Source of the DNA: Constrictibacter sp. MBR-5
Lineage (GTDB): Bacteria; Pseudomonadota; Alphaproteobacteria; JAJUGE01
DNA length: 64,000 nt
NCBI RefSeq assembly: GCF_040549485.1
Contig: NZ_JBEPTK010000004.1
Span: 124,001-188,000 of the forward strand
Direction: 5' to 3'
Notes under the pieces: generated by a model
Told to the model about the DNA's origin: nothing
What the model saw: only the letters and a program-made list of their open reading frames with translations
Databases searched by the model: none
Shown: piece by piece, positions 18,098 through 26,121 of the stretch
Position numbering within the stretch: position 1 is the stretch's first letter
Layout of the letters: each line of letters opens with the position of its first letter
Program-made: the position numbers and the translations under genes

Positions 18098-19275
18098 GTG
18101 CCGCCTTCCCGTTCCTGCTGGCGCGCCGCCAGCTCCGCTTCCGGATCGGGACCGCGCTGGGGGCGCTGGCCGGCGTGACGGTGGCCATCGTGCTGATGTT
18201 CACCCAGGTCGGCTTCCGCAACGCACTCTACGACAGCGCCCTGCAGATCCCCGCCAACCTGGACGGCGACGTGTTCGTCGTCAGCCCATACTACGCCTCG
18301 ATGACCTTCACCCCGCCCTGGTTCGCCCGCACCCTCCTGCACGAGGCCGAGGCGGTGCCGGGGGTGCGCGATGCCCGGGCGATGCACCTGTTCACGGCGC
18401 AGGTGCGGCTGCCGGAAAACGGTCGGCATCTGTCGGTCACCATCGTCGCCTTCGATCCCGCCCGTCCCGTCCTGCGCCTCCCCGAGATCGAGGCGGCCCT
18501 GCCGGCGCTCGGCCTGCCGCGGGCCGCGCTGCTCGACAGGCTGTCGCGCCACGACTATCGCCGCGTGGCGGAGGCGATCCGGCACGAGGGATCGGCCGAG
18601 GTCCTGCTGCATGCGCCGACGGCGACGCTGGCGCCGGTGATCGATCTGGTCGGCACCTTCGCCATGGGGCCGTCCTTCACCATCGACGGCATGATCGTCA
18701 CCAGCGACCTCAATCTCTACCGCCTCGCCGGCATTCCGCTCGACCGTGTCTCGGTCGGCGTCGTGCGCGCCGAGCCCGGTACCGATCCGGTCGCCCTGGC
18801 GCGCATGATCGAGGAGCGCCTCGCCGGACGCGGCCGCGCATTCGCGCGCGCGGACTTCCTCGAACACGAGCGCGCCTACTACGCGACGCGCACGCCGATC
18901 GGCGTGATCTTCAACATCGGCCTGGGCGTCGGCGTGATCGTCGGCATGGTGTTCGTCGTCCAGGCGCTGCACGCGATGGTCAGCGCCAACGTCGGCGAGT
19001 ATGCGGTACTGGTAGCGCTGGGCTACCGCCCCGCCTTCTTCGCCGCACTGGTGCTGCTGATCGCCGCGGCGATCGTGGCCGGCACCTTCCTGCCGGCGAC
19101 CCTGATCGCGCTCGGCGTCTTCAACCTTGCCGCGGACGCGACGAGCCTGCGGCTGGAGATGGAGCCGGCCGACGTCGCGGCGGTGTTCGGCCTCGTGCTG
19201 CTGATGGCGGCGCTCGCGGCCTTCGTCGCCGTACGGCGACTCGGTCGCGTCGATCCACTGAGCCTGTTCGAATGA
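18094..19275 (+). CDS. ABC exporter permease, DevC-like (MacB/FtsX fold)
   Basis: A 393-residue inner-membrane permease with four transmembrane helices: one near residues 20-40, then a large periplasmic domain to about 265, and three more near 270-295, 310-335 and 360-380. It resembles DevC, including the N-terminal FLLARRQLRFRIGTALGALA and the YAVLVALGY segment after the second helix. It overlaps both devB-like and devA-like neighbours by 4 bases. The architecture is that of type VII ABC systems, which drive efflux through a periplasmic adaptor. Confidence 0.83.
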   Translation: MSAAFPFLLARRQLRFRIGTALGALAGVTVAIVLMFTQVGFRNALYDSALQIPANLDGDVFVVSPYYASMTFTPPWFARTLLHEAEAVPGVRDARAMHLFTAQVRLPENGRHLSVTIVAFDPARPVLRLPEIEAALPALGLPRAALLDRLSRHDYRRVAEAIRHEGSAEVLLHAPTATLAPVIDLVGTFAMGPSFTIDGMIVTSDLNLYRLAGIPLDRVSVGVVRAEPGTDPVALARMIEERLAGRGRAFARADFLEHERAYYATRTPIGVIFNIGLGVGVIVGMVFVVQALHAMVSANVGEYAVLVALGYRPAFFAALVLLIAAAIVAGTFLPATLIALGVFNLAADATSLRLEMEPADVAAVFGLVLLMAALAAFVAVRRLGRVDPLSLFE

Positions 19276-19988
19276 CGCCGCCCATCCTGGCCGAGGGCCT
19301 GACCCATCGGTTCGGCGAGGGCCCCCACGCCCGCCGGGTGCTCGACGGTCTCGACCTGACCGTCGCGGCCGGAACGTTCGTGCTGGTCACCGGACCGTCC
19401 GGCTCGGGCAAGACCACGCTGTTGACCATCCTCGGCGGCCTGCGCACGCCGACCGCCGGCCGCGTCGAAATCCTGGGCGTCCCGGTCGGCACGGCGCGGC
19501 GTGCGGAGATCGCCCGGCTGCGGCGGCGCATCGGCTTCGTGTTTCAGCGCCACAACCTGCTGCGGCCGCTGACGGTGGTCGAGAATGTCGAGGCCGGCCT
19601 GCACGCGGCCGACGCCGACGGAAACGGCAGAGGCGGAAACGGCGGCATCCGCGCGCGGGCGCTCGCGATGCTGGAGGCGGTCGGCCTCGCGGCACACGCC
19701 CACGCCATGCCCGACCGCCTGTCCGGCGGCGAGCAGCAGCGCGTCGCCGTTGCGCGCGCGTTGGTCCGCCGTCCCGCCCTCGTCATCGCCGACGAACCCA
19801 CAGCCTCCCTCGACCACGCCGCCGGACGGCTGGTCGTGGACCGGATGAAGAGCCTGTCCGCGCAGGTCGGCTGCAGCGTGGTGATGACCACCCACGACGA
19901 CCGTCTCTACGCGTTCGCCGACCGCCGCATCCATCTGGAAGACGGCCGGATCGTGCCGCTCGCCACCCACGCAGGAGCCCAGACGTGA
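19272..19988 (+). CDS. ABC exporter ATP-binding subunit, DevA-like
   Basis: The 238-residue ATPase energises the exporter. Walker A GPSGSGKTT is near residues 41-49, the signature LSGGEQQRVAVARALV near 151-166, Walker B LVIADEPTASLD near 171-182, and the switch His in TTHDD near 206-210. It belongs to the LolD/MacB/DevA branch. The start overlaps the permease by 4 bases and the stop overlaps the GTG start of the next gene. Confidence 0.9.
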   Translation: MTPPILAEGLTHRFGEGPHARRVLDGLDLTVAAGTFVLVTGPSGSGKTTLLTILGGLRTPTAGRVEILGVPVGTARRAEIARLRRRIGFVFQRHNLLRPLTVVENVEAGLHAADADGNGRGGNGGIRARALAMLEAVGLAAHAHAMPDRLSGGEQQRVAVARALVRRPALVIADEPTASLDHAAGRLVVDRMKSLSAQVGCSVVMTTHDDRLYAFADRRIHLEDGRIVPLATHAGAQT

Positions 19989-20779
19989 CCGACAGGCCCG
20001 CCTTCACCGAGCGTCCGTGGCCGCCCATCCGCAACGCCGTGGTCGGCAGCCTGTCGATGCATCGGCCACATACCGCCTACGGCACCACCGAGGTCGACGT
20101 GACCAGGGCGACCGCCGCCATCGCGGCGATCCGGCGCCGCACGAAAGTGCCGGTCTCGTTCCACGCATTCGTCCTCCACTGCGTCGCCCGGGCGGCCGCG
20201 GCGCAGCCGGACGCCATCACCGTGCGGCGTGGCGGCAAGCTGATCACCTTCCGCGATGCGGACGTGGCGACGGCGCTGGACCGGTCGGTGGCGGGCGCCG
20301 GGCGTGTCGCCGTCGGCTGTACGGTGCGGGGCGCCCAGGCGAAGAGCCTCGCCCAGATCGACGCCGAACTGCGCGCAGCGATGCGACGCGATCCGATGGA
20401 CGACCCCGACGTGCGGAGGCGCCGGCGCTTCGCCGCGATGCCCGCCGTGGTGCGTGCCCTCACCTACTGGCGGATGCGGCGCGACCCGTTCATGGCGCAA
20501 CGCTTCATGGGCACGATCGGCGTCACGAGCCTGCGCCACCCGATGATGACCCGCCCGTTCTTCGCCTTTCCGCCGAACCTCTTCACCGTGACGATCGCCG
20601 CCGGCGGCCAGTTCACGCGCCACGATCCCGACGGCACGCCGCGGCGCATCCTGTGCCTCGCGATGGGCATGGACCACGCGATCATGGACGGCATGGCCGC
20701 GACGCGCTTCTCGATCGCGCTGATCGGCAACCTGGAAAGCGCGCTCGGCCTCGACGAGACCTTCGGGGCCGAGCTCTAG
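19985..20779 (+). CDS. Stand-alone 2-oxoacid dehydrogenase E2-type acyltransferase domain protein
   Basis: A 264-residue protein that is only the catalytic (chloramphenicol acetyltransferase-like) domain of E2 enzymes, with no lipoyl or E3-binding domain. The catalytic motif HxxxDG is present as HAIMDG near residues 225-230, and the region FMGTIGVTSL near 173-182 matches the E2 core. The start is a GTG that overlaps the ATPase stop (GTGA), so it is the last gene of the P450 operon. Free-standing E2-like acyltransferases act on small molecules or lipids in several bacteria; here acyl transfer to the exported product is inferred. It converges on aspS with 2 bases between stops. Confidence 0.7.
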   Translation: MTDRPAFTERPWPPIRNAVVGSLSMHRPHTAYGTTEVDVTRATAAIAAIRRRTKVPVSFHAFVLHCVARAAAAQPDAITVRRGGKLITFRDADVATALDRSVAGAGRVAVGCTVRGAQAKSLAQIDAELRAAMRRDPMDDPDVRRRRRFAAMPAVVRALTYWRMRRDPFMAQRFMGTIGVTSLRHPMMTRPFFAFPPNLFTVTIAAGGQFTRHDPDGTPRRILCLAMGMDHAIMDGMAATRFSIALIGNLESALGLDETFGAEL

Positions 20780-20781
20780 GC

Positions 20782-22566
20782 TCAGTCCTTCTTCGGCGGC
20801 AGCGCCTGCCGGATGTGCAGCTCGCGCATCCGCGCCTCGTCCACCGTGGCCGGGGCGCCCATCATCAGGTCCTCGGCCCTCTGGGTCATCGGGAAGGTGA
20901 TGACCTCGCGGATGTTCGGCTCGTCGGCCAGCAGCATGACGATGCGGTCGATGCCCGGCGCCGAGCCGCCGTGCGGCGGCGCGCCCAGCTTGAACGCCGC
21001 CAGCATGCCGCCGAACCGCTCCTCGACCTCCTGCGCGCCGTAACCGGCGATCTCGAAGGCCTTGTACATGACCTCCGGCAGGTGGTTCCGGATGGCGCCC
21101 GACGAGAGTTCCACGCCGTTGCAGACGATGTCGTACTGGAAGGCCTTGATCGTGAGCGGATCCTTGGTATTCAGCGCCTCCAGCCCGCCCTGCGGCATCG
21201 AGAACGGATTGTGGCTGAACTCGATCTTCCCCGTCTTGTCGTCCAGCTCGTACATCGGGAAGTCGGTGATCCAGCAGAAGCGGAACGTGTCCTTCTCCAG
21301 CAGGTCGAGCTCACGGCCGATGCGGTCGCGCGCCAGTCCGGCCAGCTTCGCCGCCGCCGGCGCCTTGTCGCAGGCGAAGAAGACGGCGTCGCCCGCCCCC
21401 GCGCCCGTGGCGGTGCGCAGCGCCGCCAGGCGGTCTTCGTCCAGGAACTTCGCGATCGGGCCGCGTGCCTCGTTCTCGGCCAGGATGACGTAGCCGAGGC
21501 CGGGCGCCCCCTCGCCGCGCGCCCAGTCGTTCAGCTTGTCGAAGAAGCTGCGCGGCCGCGCGCCGGCGCCGGGTGCGGGAATGGCGCGCACGACCGAGCC
21601 CTTCTCCACCGCGTTGGCGAAGACCGAGAAGCCGGAGCCGCGGAACACGTCGCTGACGTCGGCGATGACGATCGGGTTGCGCAGGTCCGGCTTGTCGTTG
21701 CCGTATTTCAGCATCGATTCGTCGAACGGGATGCGCGGGAACGGGCACGGGGTGACCGTGCGGCCCCGCCCGAACTCCTCGAACACGCCGTGCAGCACGG
21801 GTTCGACGGCGGCGAACACATCCTCCTGGGTGACGAACGACATCTCCAGGTCGAGCTGGTAGAACTCGCCCGGCGAGCGATCGGCGCGGGCGTCCTCGTC
21901 GCGGAAGCAGGGCGCGATCTGGAAATAGCGGTCGAAGCCGGCGACCATCAGCAGCTGCTTGAACTGCTGCGGCGCCTGGGGCAGCGCGTAGAACTTGCCG
22001 GGGTGCAGGCGCGACGGCACCAGGAAGTCGCGCGCACCCTCCGGGCTGGTCGCGGTCAGGATCGGCGTCTGGAACTCGCGGAAGCCCTGGTCCGTCATCC
22101 GCCGGCGGATGCTCGTGATCACGTCGCTACGCAGCGCGATGTTGCGCTGCATCTTCTCGCGGCGCAGGTCGAGGAAGCGGTAGCGCAGCCGCACCTCCTC
22201 GCCATAGTCCTCGTCCGAATTCACCTGCAGCGGCAGCGGATCGGCCAGCGAGATGACCGAGACGTGCTCGACCTGGATCTCGATGCCGCCGGTCGGCAGC
22301 TTCGCGTTCACCGTCTCCGGCGAACGCGCGGTGCACGTGCCGGTGATCGTGACGACGCTCTCGTTCCGCGCCTCGTCGAGCGGCCGGAACGCCTCGACCT
22401 TGGAACTGTCGACGACGCACTGGGTCAGGCCGTAATGATCGCGCAGGTCGACGAACAGCAGGTGCCCGTGGTCGCGCTTGCGGTGAATCCAGCCGGAGAC
22501 CCGCACGGTCTGGCCGACATCGGCCGGACGAAGGGCTCCGCAGGTGTGCGAGCGATAGGCGTGCAT
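20782..22566 (-). CDS. aspS: Aspartate-tRNA ligase
   Basis: Class II aminoacyl-tRNA synthetase of 594 residues. The N-terminal OB-fold anticodon-binding domain carries [20 protein letters not shown] near residues 24-43, motif 2 is [19 protein letters not shown] near 219-237, a bacterial-type GAD insertion lies at about 300-420, and motif 3 [14 protein letters not shown] is near 534-547. Length and order match the bacterial AspS family. Many Alphaproteobacteria use a non-discriminating AspRS that also charges tRNA-Asn; sequence reading alone cannot settle this. It is divergent from the RiPP-like cluster, with 172 bases between. Confidence 0.96.
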   Translation of the reverse strand: MHAYRSHTCGALRPADVGQTVRVSGWIHRKRDHGHLLFVDLRDHYGLTQCVVDSSKVEAFRPLDEARNESVVTITGTCTARSPETVNAKLPTGGIEIQVEHVSVISLADPLPLQVNSDEDYGEEVRLRYRFLDLRREKMQRNIALRSDVITSIRRRMTDQGFREFQTPILTATSPEGARDFLVPSRLHPGKFYALPQAPQQFKQLLMVAGFDRYFQIAPCFRDEDARADRSPGEFYQLDLEMSFVTQEDVFAAVEPVLHGVFEEFGRGRTVTPCPFPRIPFDESMLKYGNDKPDLRNPIVIADVSDVFRGSGFSVFANAVEKGSVVRAIPAPGAGARPRSFFDKLNDWARGEGAPGLGYVILAENEARGPIAKFLDEDRLAALRTATGAGAGDAVFFACDKAPAAAKLAGLARDRIGRELDLLEKDTFRFCWITDFPMYELDDKTGKIEFSHNPFSMPQGGLEALNTKDPLTIKAFQYDIVCNGVELSSGAIRNHLPEVMYKAFEIAGYGAQEVEERFGGMLAAFKLGAPPHGGSAPGIDRIVMLLADEPNIREVITFPMTQRAEDLMMGAPATVDEARMRELHIRQALPPKKD

Positions 22567-22738
22567 CGTTTCTGCCTCGGACAGCGTCGGCGCTGTAGTC
22601 TATCCCGGAAAACGCGGCAAAGGGCATGCGCACGCGGCGATTGTCAAGCCGCGGCAATGGATGCGTCCGGCCGCGGCTGCCGTGCTCGACGCAAGGCGGC
22701 TTCCTTCATAGGCTTCGCGGCGAGAGGGAGACACGGTC

Positions 22739-23443
22739 GTGCCGCAGGAAACCGCCTGGCAGTTCCATCTGGCACCGTTGGACGTGCCGTCGCCGTGTCA
22801 CGGCACCGCGTGGACGATCGGCAGCGCCTTCGACCTGCCGATGCCCGGGGGTTGGCGGTTGCATTGGCACGTTTCGTCCCTCGCCGCCGGCGCCGTGCCG
22901 CATCCGCGGCACCGCCATCCCGACGAGGAGCTGATCGTCCCGCTGTGCGCGCCGCTCGATATCGTCCGCGAGGCGGATGTCCTGCTTTTGCAGCCGGGCG
23001 ACGCGGCCTTCCATCCCTCCGAATGCCTGCACACGCTGCAGGCCGGCGAACGGCGGGCCACCTATGTCGTGCTGCGATGGCGGAAGGAGCATGCCGAAGG
23101 AGCGCCGGCCGACGACGGGAGCATGGTCACCGATGCGGCTGCGGCAACGCCCGACCCGGTGGCACCTGGCTGGCTCCGGACAGTCCTGATCGACCGGCCG
23201 ACACGCTTCCTCTCGCGCCTCCGCGTCCACCGGACCGAGATGGCCGCGGGGTGCGGCTACGGCTGGCACGAGGACGACCACGACCTCGCCATCGTCCTGG
23301 TACGGGGTACAGTCGTCAGCATGACCCGGCGCATCGCCGCGCCGGCGATCCTGCTGCATCGGGCGGGAAGCCTTCACGATATACGGTGCGAAGGCCCGGA
23401 AGGCGCCTGCTGGTTCGCCGTGGAACTGCACCGGGCAGCTTGA
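22739..23443 (+). CDS. Bicupin-like protein at the head of the RiPP-like cluster
   Basis: A 234-residue protein that appears to have two cupin-like halves. The first has HPRHRHPDEELIVPL near residues 58-72 and a later GDAAFHPSECLHTL near 88-101, giving a full set of possible metal-binding His/Glu residues; the second, with GYGWHEDDHDLAIVLVRG near 178-195, is less complete. The start is GTG with the purine-rich GAGAGGGAG ending 9 bases upstream; no ATG fits. It ends 5 bases before the HprK-like gene and seems to be the first gene of that operon. The function is unknown; an oxygenase, isomerase or sensor role would all be compatible with a cupin. Confidence 0.6.
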   Translation: MPQETAWQFHLAPLDVPSPCHGTAWTIGSAFDLPMPGGWRLHWHVSSLAAGAVPHPRHRHPDEELIVPLCAPLDIVREADVLLLQPGDAAFHPSECLHTLQAGERRATYVVLRWRKEHAEGAPADDGSMVTDAAAATPDPVAPGWLRTVLIDRPTRFLSRLRVHRTEMAAGCGYGWHEDDHDLAIVLVRGTVVSMTRRIAAPAILLHRAGSLHDIRCEGPEGACWFAVELHRAA

Positions 23444-23448
23444 GCAAC

Positions 23449-24357
23449 ATGTACCGATACCGCGCCTTCGGCCTCGACATCGCGAGCGCCATCGAGTGTC
23501 CCGAACTCCCGGACGGCGATGCCGGTCCGGCCGACCTCACCATTTCCCTCGGAGAGGTTCCCGCCAAACTCGGTCCCGCGGCGGTGCACGGCCACAAGTT
23601 CGAGGCTGTCGGCCAGACGATGCTGCTGAAGACCATCCGGATCGCCGACTTCCTCCTCACCGGCGGTCGCGAGATGCGGGTGATGCCGAAGCCGGCGGCC
23701 GTACCGGCGCATGTCCGTGCCTTCATGCTGGGTTGGGCAATGGGGGCCGTGCTGCAGCAGCGCGGGCGGGTCGGCCTGCACGGCAGTGCCGTCGCCACGC
23801 CGCACGGTGCGCAGGTGTTCTGTGGTCCGTCGGGGACCGGCAAGTCGACGCTCGCGCACCTGTTCGCGGCGCGGGGCTATCCGATTCTCGATGACAACAT
23901 AGCCGCGCTGTCCCAGGCGGCAGGTCGCGCCCGGGTTGAGCCGGGAGTGCGCAGCCTGCGGCTGTGGGACGACGCCATAGAGGCCTATCCGTCGGCATGG
24001 GAAGGCCGTGAAAGCGTTCCCAATACCGAGCGCAAGTTCACGATGATGCCCCCGGCGGACCGCATTCAGGAAACGGCGCTGCCGCTCGCGACCGTCCATG
24101 TGCTCCAGCGCGGCGCCCCGTGCTTCGCGGTGGAACCGGTGCGCGGCGCGGCGCGCTACGCCATGCTGCGGCAACAGGTCTTCTGCCCGCATTTCCTGCC
24201 CGGAACCGGCGCCTCGGCAGCGATTACAAACGCGCTGATCGCGCTTGCCGATCGGACACCGGTCGTGCGAGTGAGGATTCCGGACGGCCTCGGGGCAGCG
24301 GACCTGGCGGACAGGCTTTCCGCCGCATGGCCGGCGAGGCGGGAGGCGGTCGCATGA
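23449..24357 (+). CDS. HprK-like kinase of the RiPP-associated type
   Basis: A 302-residue protein whose C-terminal half has the HPr kinase fold: LHGSAVATPHGAQVF near residues 107-121, Walker A GPSGTGKST near 124-132, and the second acidic segment YPILDDNIAAL near 144-154. This family pairs with PqqD-like proteins in RiPP gene clusters, including some lasso clusters where it phosphorylates the peptide; that role is known for relatives, not shown here. The ATG was chosen over an in-frame TTG three codons earlier that overlaps the bicupin stop. The stop overlaps the PqqD-like start by 4 bases. It is distinct from the short regulatory hprK at 132-548. Confidence 0.72.
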   Translation: MYRYRAFGLDIASAIECPELPDGDAGPADLTISLGEVPAKLGPAAVHGHKFEAVGQTMLLKTIRIADFLLTGGREMRVMPKPAAVPAHVRAFMLGWAMGAVLQQRGRVGLHGSAVATPHGAQVFCGPSGTGKSTLAHLFAARGYPILDDNIAALSQAAGRARVEPGVRSLRLWDDAIEAYPSAWEGRESVPNTERKFTMMPPADRIQETALPLATVHVLQRGAPCFAVEPVRGAARYAMLRQQVFCPHFLPGTGASAAITNALIALADRTPVVRVRIPDGLGAADLADRLSAAWPARREAVA

Positions 24358-24668
24358 CGGGGACAGACGCGGAGGGTTCGTTGGACGCGGACACGCGCAT
24401 CGTTCGGAACGACAGGTTCGTCTTCGGCGTGATCGACGGCGAGGCCGTGATCATCGATACCGACGGCGGGAAGTATCTGAACGTCAACCGAACCGGCACG
24501 CGCATCCTCGACCTGATCGCCGAACCCGTGCGGTTCGGGGATCTCTGCGGCGCGCTCACGACCCGGTATGCGATCGACCGGGAAGCCTGCGAGCGTGACG
24601 TGCGCAGCTTCCTGCTCGATCTTTCGGGACGCGGCATCGTCGCCCTCGACCCACAGATCGAAGCATGA
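24354..24668 (+). CDS. PqqD-like RiPP recognition element protein
   Basis: A 104-residue protein with the PqqD/RRE winged-helix fold, which binds leader peptides and delivers them to modifying enzymes. Visible features are GEAVIIDTDGGKYLNVNRTG near residues 30-49, then the helix TRILDLIA near 50-57 and the C-terminal helices with FLLDLSGRGIVAL near 86-98. The start overlaps the HprK-like stop (ATGA). No pqqA, pqqB, pqqC or pqqE gene is nearby, so this is not PQQ biosynthesis. The likely client is the short peptide encoded 79 bases downstream. Confidence 0.78.
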   Translation: MTGTDAEGSLDADTRIVRNDRFVFGVIDGEAVIIDTDGGKYLNVNRTGTRILDLIAEPVRFGDLCGALTTRYAIDREACERDVRSFLLDLSGRGIVALDPQIEA

Positions 24669-24690
24669 GATCGCACCTCGCACACGGCGC

Positions 24691-24720
24691 TTGACAGCGC
24701 CGTCGCAGCCCCCGTACTGA
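24691..24720 (+). promoter_or_regulatory. Candidate sigma70-type promoter for the precursor peptide gene
   Basis: TTGACA at 24691-24696 is followed 18 bases later by TACTGA at 24715-24720, 27 bases before the peptide start codon. The -35 element is perfect and the -10 weak. A separate promoter here would let the peptide be made in excess over the enzymes encoded upstream, as is usual for RiPP precursors. Confidence 0.45.
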
Positions 24721-24747
24721 ACAAAAGCTTCCTTCTGGAGTCGGGTC

Positions 24748-24888
24748 ATGCAGCAGGTTTCGCCGACGAGCACGACAACCGAAGCGCTCGAAGAGTGGGA
24801 GCCGCCGGCCGTGACCGAGTATCTCATCGCCGAGGTGTCGGACGCCACGTTCGTGGCGGGCGGCGCCGACGGCGGAATATACAGCTAG
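24748..24888 (+). CDS. Putative RiPP precursor peptide
   Basis: A 46-residue open frame that standard gene finders may miss. GGAG at 24737-24740 gives a good ribosome-binding site 7 bases before the ATG. The N-terminal part is Ser/Thr- and Glu-rich. W17-x-x-P20-x-V22 resembles the YxxPxL motif through which lasso-type leaders bind PqqD-like RRE proteins, and Thr34 is placed like the conserved Thr at the end of such leaders. The C-terminal part is Gly-rich, VAGGADGGIYS, ending with Ile44-Tyr45-Ser46. A GG pair at 38-39 could also be a protease site. There is no Cys or Lys, so lanthionine or sactipeptide chemistry is excluded. Its position between the RRE gene and the modifying enzymes is the main evidence that it is real. 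Confidence 0.65.
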   Translation: MQQVSPTSTTTEALEEWEPPAVTEYLIAEVSDATFVAGGADGGIYS

Positions 24889-24924
24889 TCTGCGTCTTCG
24901 ACCGGCGGTAAGGCGGACCGACCG

Positions 24925-26121
24925 GTGAGCCCGTCGGTTCTGATCGCCTGGGAACTGGGTGGCGGATACGGCCACCACTACCGGATAACGGCTTTGGCGG
25001 ACGCCTGCCGGCGCATGGGTGCGTCGGCGGCGATCGCGGCAGTCGGCGGCAGTCGACGGCTGGAGCCGATGGGCGAGGACCATCCGGTCCTAGAGGCACC
25101 GGTGATGGTGCCGCCGCCGCGCCGCTTTCCCCTCTCACTGTCCTATGCCGGCAACCTGCTGCGCAATGGCTGGTGGCATTCGGATACGCTGATCGGCGCC
25201 GTGCGCGGGTGGCTCGACCTGTTCGAGACGGCGCGCCCTGACCGCTTGATCGCCGAGCACGCGCCGGCGGCGGTCGTCGCGGCGCGGATCGCCGGGCTGC
25301 CCTGCACGATGGTCGGCACCGGGTTCACCGTGCCGCCGGAGGCCTCGCCGTTACCGAGCCTACATCCGTGGCTCGCGGTTCCGACATCGGTCCTGGAACG
25401 GACAGAGCACGACTTTCTCGACGCAATCGCCCCGCTCTGTGCCACGTACGGCTTCGCGCCGCCGCGGACTGCGTCCGACCTCTTCCGCCGTGCCGACCGC
25501 CTCGCGTGCTGCGATCCGGAGACAGATCACTACGCCGCCGCCCAACGCTCGTCCTGGATGGGCCCCGTCCTGGAGGGCGCAACGGGCGCAGCCGCGCAGA
25601 CGGCGCCCGACATCTTCGTCTACCTCAAGGCCGGGAACCGCTTTCTCGAACCGATGTTGACCGCCGTCGCCGCGACGGGCCGCCCGGCGCTCGCCCACAT
25701 CCCCGGGATGCAGCCGGCCGATCGTGCGCGGCATGCCTCCGCCACGCTGACGATCTCGGAGCAGCCTGTCGATCTCTCGACCGTGGCGCCGTCGTGCAGG
25801 CTCGCCGTCACCGACGGCGGGTTCAACACCGCGGCGTTCTTCCTGGCGGCGGGCGTGCCGCTGCTCTGCTGCCCGGGATGGCTTGAGCAGGCATGCCTCG
25901 CCTGGCAGTTGGCGACGCGCGGACTGGCGCGAACCTTCAACTTCACGACCGCCGCACCTCACTGCGCCGAAGGTCTGGCCGCCGCGCTGGCGGACGATGC
26001 GATGGCCGAAGCGGTGAAGGCGTTCGCGAACCGGCGTCCGCCGCGGAACGTCGCTGCCGACATCGCCGCGCGCGTGCTGGGCGCAGTGCCGGCGGAGGCC
26101 CGGACCGCCGCATATGCCTGA
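24925..26121 (+). CDS. GT-B fold glycosyltransferase (GT1/MurG-like)
   Basis: A 398-residue soluble protein. The N-terminal glycine loop GGGYGHHYR near residues 12-20 is typical of GT-B enzymes such as MurG and GT1, and the C-terminal nucleotide-sugar binding region TDGGFNTAAFFLAAGVPLLC near 295-314, followed by EQACLAWQLATRGL near 319-332, matches the GT1 donor-binding signature. The start is GTG, 36 bases after the peptide stop, with only a weak ribosome-binding site. The stop lies inside the next gene (8-base overlap). Glycosylation of the peptide or of a peptide-derived product is inferred from position. Confidence 0.72.
   Translation: MSPSVLIAWELGGGYGHHYRITALADACRRMGASAAIAAVGGSRRLEPMGEDHPVLEAPVMVPPPRRFPLSLSYAGNLLRNGWWHSDTLIGAVRGWLDLFETARPDRLIAEHAPAAVVAARIAGLPCTMVGTGFTVPPEASPLPSLHPWLAVPTSVLERTEHDFLDAIAPLCATYGFAPPRTASDLFRRADRLACCDPETDHYAAAQRSSWMGPVLEGATGAAAQTAPDIFVYLKAGNRFLEPMLTAVAATGRPALAHIPGMQPADRARHASATLTISEQPVDLSTVAPSCRLAVTDGGFNTAAFFLAAGVPLLCCPGWLEQACLAWQLATRGLARTFNFTTAAPHCAEGLAAALADDAMAEAVKAFANRRPPRNVAADIAARVLGAVPAEARTAAYA

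Noticed and set aside
24354-24668. PqqD of a PQQ biosynthesis operon
   Set aside because: No pqqA, pqqB, pqqC or pqqE gene is nearby; the radical SAM protein lacks the full PqqE-type SPASM domain.
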